Below, piece by piece: positions 24,352-25,447 of a stretch of DNA of 25,447 bases; the first letter of the stretch is position 1; every line of letters starts with the position of its first letter. The translations under genes were made by a program, and so were the position numbers. The notes under the pieces are model-generated. The model saw only the letters and a program-made list of their open reading frames with translations, had not been told where the DNA came from and did not search any database. The stretch is from UBA8438 sp963934795. GTDB taxonomy: Bacteria; Acidobacteriota; Vicinamibacteria; Vicinamibacterales; UBA8438. Location of the stretch: NCBI GenBank assembly GCA_963934795.1, contig CAWWAF010000054.1:1-25447 (forward strand). Direction: 5' to 3'.

Positions 24352-25083
24352 CTAGCCGCCGACGCCCCACAAGAATCCGAACCCGACGCGGATTTCGTTG
24401 TAGTCCACACCGGCGGTGTGCAACGAGGAGCCCGAGTCAGCGTCGGCACCGAACAGCACGCGGCGGAAGTCAACCTGAAGCCGGAAATCCGTGCCATCGT
24501 TGATCGGGACATCGACCCCGAAGCCAGGCATAAAGGCGAAATTCGTCGACGTGTGCGAGAAGAACCCGATCTTCCGGACCGAACGCACGACACCGCCCAT
24601 GATGTGCACGAAGGGACGCGCACCACCGCCCCCAAATGAGAACCGCGGGCCGAACATGCCGGCGACCGACACCGCCTTCAAGTCGCACTCGGACAACGTC
24701 GGGGAGCACCACTGCGCTTCAGCGCGGTTGTTAGAGTACCCCTGGAAATCCTGGCCATCCACCGCCGGAACCACCCCAACGAGGCATTCCGCCGACTGTT
24801 GAGACGTCGCAATTCCACGCGCTGCGATACCTCCGCAGACCTCTTTGCCAACCCCGTAGTTGCCGCTGACATCGAAGGCAATCGACACGTTGTCCGACAG
24901 CTCCAACTCACCAACCCCGAAGAAGCCAAGCGGCAAGTTCGATGACGTGAGTGCGATGTCATTGTTTCCGAGGAACGAGAAGCCAACTCCAAAATTACCT
25001 TGGGCCTGCGCCGCTGCAGGGCGAGCCAAGGTCAGGGAAAAGGCCGTAAGCACGAGACCGAGTATTACCAACCGAATTCGCAT
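24352..25083 (-). CDS. Predicted outer-membrane beta-barrel protein
   Basis: A 243-residue exported protein. A signal peptide (RIRLVILGLVLTAFSLTLA, cleavage after PAAAQA at about residue 28) is followed by alternating Gly/aromatic beta strands typical of small 8-strand barrels. These begin with NFGVGFSFLGNND and end with YNEIRVGFGFLWGV. An extracellular-type loop (about residues 80-135) carries four cysteines, probably forming disulphides. Beyond the OmpA/OmpW-like small-barrel look no specific family was recognised. The start is firm: AGGAGGT (25091-25097, minus) lies 7 bases before the ATG, much stronger than the initiation signals of most neighbours, and a good promoter lies upstream. High expression is inferred. 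Confidence 0.75.
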   Translation of the reverse strand: MRIRLVILGLVLTAFSLTLARPAAAQAQGNFGVGFSFLGNNDIALTSSNLPLGFFGVGELELSDNVSIAFDVSGNYGVGKEVCGGIAARGIATSQQSAECLVGVVPAVDGQDFQGYSNNRAEAQWCSPTLSECDLKAVSVAGMFGPRFSFGGGGARPFVHIMGGVVRSVRKIGFFSHTSTNFAFMPGFGVDVPINDGTDFRLQVDFRRVLFGADADSGSSLHTAGVDYNEIRVGFGFLWGVGG

Positions 25084-25164
25084 ATCAACAACCTCCTGAA
25101 AACGGGCGATATTCCATCTTTCAACGCGATCGCAAGCAGACGGCTCTCGATGAGCAGTCTGCGG

Positions 25165-25197
25165 ATATCAGCCCTGAGCCGCCAGAGAATATCAGCC
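25165..25197. repeat. Direct repeat ATATCAGCC at the beta-barrel promoter
   Basis: ATATCAGCC occurs at 25165-25173 and 25189-25197 (24-base period). The second copy overlaps the -10 box of the predicted promoter and the first lies just downstream of the expected transcription start, a layout that would suit repression. Confidence 0.4.
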
Positions 25198-25214
25198 ATA
25201 GGCGGCACAGTCAA
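25186..25214 (-). promoter_or_regulatory. Sigma70-type promoter of the beta-barrel gene
   Basis: On the minus strand a -35 box TTGACT (25209-25214, 5 of 6 to consensus), a 17-base spacer and a -10 box TATTCT (25186-25191, 4 of 6) point at the gene. The predicted start lies near 25179, giving a leader of about 95 bases. Confidence 0.6.
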
Positions 25215-25388
25215 TTGCCAAGTGCGCAACAAAGGTTCCTGCCGAGAAACGGCCGCGCGCTCGTCCGTCCCCGGCGGCCGAAAATTCGTTCGCGCGACGT
25301 CGCGAGCGGACCGCCGAGCCAGCAGGTCGGCAGAGACCGGTGGAGGGGCAGATCCGCCGGCAATGAGGTCGGGCTTTGTCAGTGAGGG

Positions 25389-25426
25389 CCCCCCGGCCCG
25401 GTCAAGGAATCGACCGGGCCGGGGGG
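25389..25426. terminator. Long GC hairpin near the right edge
   Basis: A perfect 15-bp inverted repeat (CCCCCCGGCCCGGTC / GACCGGGCCGGGGGG) surrounds an 8-base loop. The GC stem is very stable but no T-run follows on either strand. It may end transcription of a gene lying beyond the window, or be a dispersed repeat. Confidence 0.45.
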
Positions 25427-25447
25427 GGACGCGCGTTGCACGCACCG

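Larger units (their letters stand above)
25084..25447. other. Upstream region of the beta-barrel gene, no gene recognised
   Basis: This stretch holds the ribosome-binding site (25091-25097), a leader of about 95 bases containing a GCAGAC / GTCTGC inverted repeat, the promoter (25186-25214), and a large GC hairpin (25389-25426) near the window edge. A 126-residue open frame on the minus strand overlaps the barrel gene start out of frame and looks spurious. Confidence 0.5.

Noticed and set aside
24062..24355. 97-residue frame in the convergent intergenic region
   Set aside because: It has a GTG start without a ribosome-binding site and Gly/Ala/Pro-rich low-complexity sequence. It crosses the terminator-like hairpin and the 16-bp palindrome.
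25065..25445. 126-residue minus-strand frame before the beta-barrel gene
   Set aside because: It overlaps the barrel gene start out of frame, spans its promoter and the large hairpin, and has no recognisable domain.

Overview
The window is GC-rich chromosomal DNA from a bacterium that is probably an acidobacterium. The best taxonomic clue is a tandem pair of secreted proteins of the type catalogued as 'VWFA-related Acidobacterial domain'. The fusions of multi-membrane-span glycosyltransferases to TPR repeats fit the same kind of organism. The assignment is inferred from gene content, not from a marker-gene comparison. No rRNA, tRNA, transposase or CRISPR array was found.

Layout. Positions 1-9439 (minus strand) hold one tightly packed respiratory complex I operon, read right to left as nuoA-C-D-H-J-K-L-M-N. 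It starts from a near-consensus sigma70-type promoter at 9651-9679. All seven membrane subunits and the two cluster-free peripheral subunits C and D are present. Every Fe-S-binding subunit (B, E, F, G, I) is absent from the locus. Divergently, 9854-11745 (plus) encodes two exported von Willebrand A-domain proteins; the first has a degenerate metal site and the second an intact one.

Positions 11855-17768 (plus) form a haem/tetrapyrrole operon: a HemX/CcsA-like membrane protein, hemA, hemC, a cobA-hemD fusion and hemB. The last four are joined by 4-base stop/start overlaps. Together they take glutamyl-tRNA to uroporphyrinogen III, with a possible branch to sirohaem or cobalamin through the CobA domain. 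The order resembles the hemAXCD(B) operons of Gram-positive bacteria. A 120-base string of GC hairpins sits between hemX and hemA. The operon runs on, 3 bases later, into a GT-C glycosyltransferase carrying ten TPRs.

The right end (20330-24028) is the least conventional part. It holds a divergent NqrB/RnfD-like membrane protein fused to a cysteine-paired Sel1-like repeat domain (minus), and divergently a TMTC-like GT-C/TPR protein (plus). A predicted outer-membrane beta-barrel protein (24352-25083, minus) follows, with a strong ribosome-binding site and a good promoter.

Functionally the window links respiration (complex I), cofactor supply for respiration (haem) and envelope proteins. The most interesting candidate for something undescribed is the NqrB/RnfD-Sel1 fusion at 20330-22234, with seven CX7C cysteine pairs and glycosyltransferase-TPR genes on both sides.
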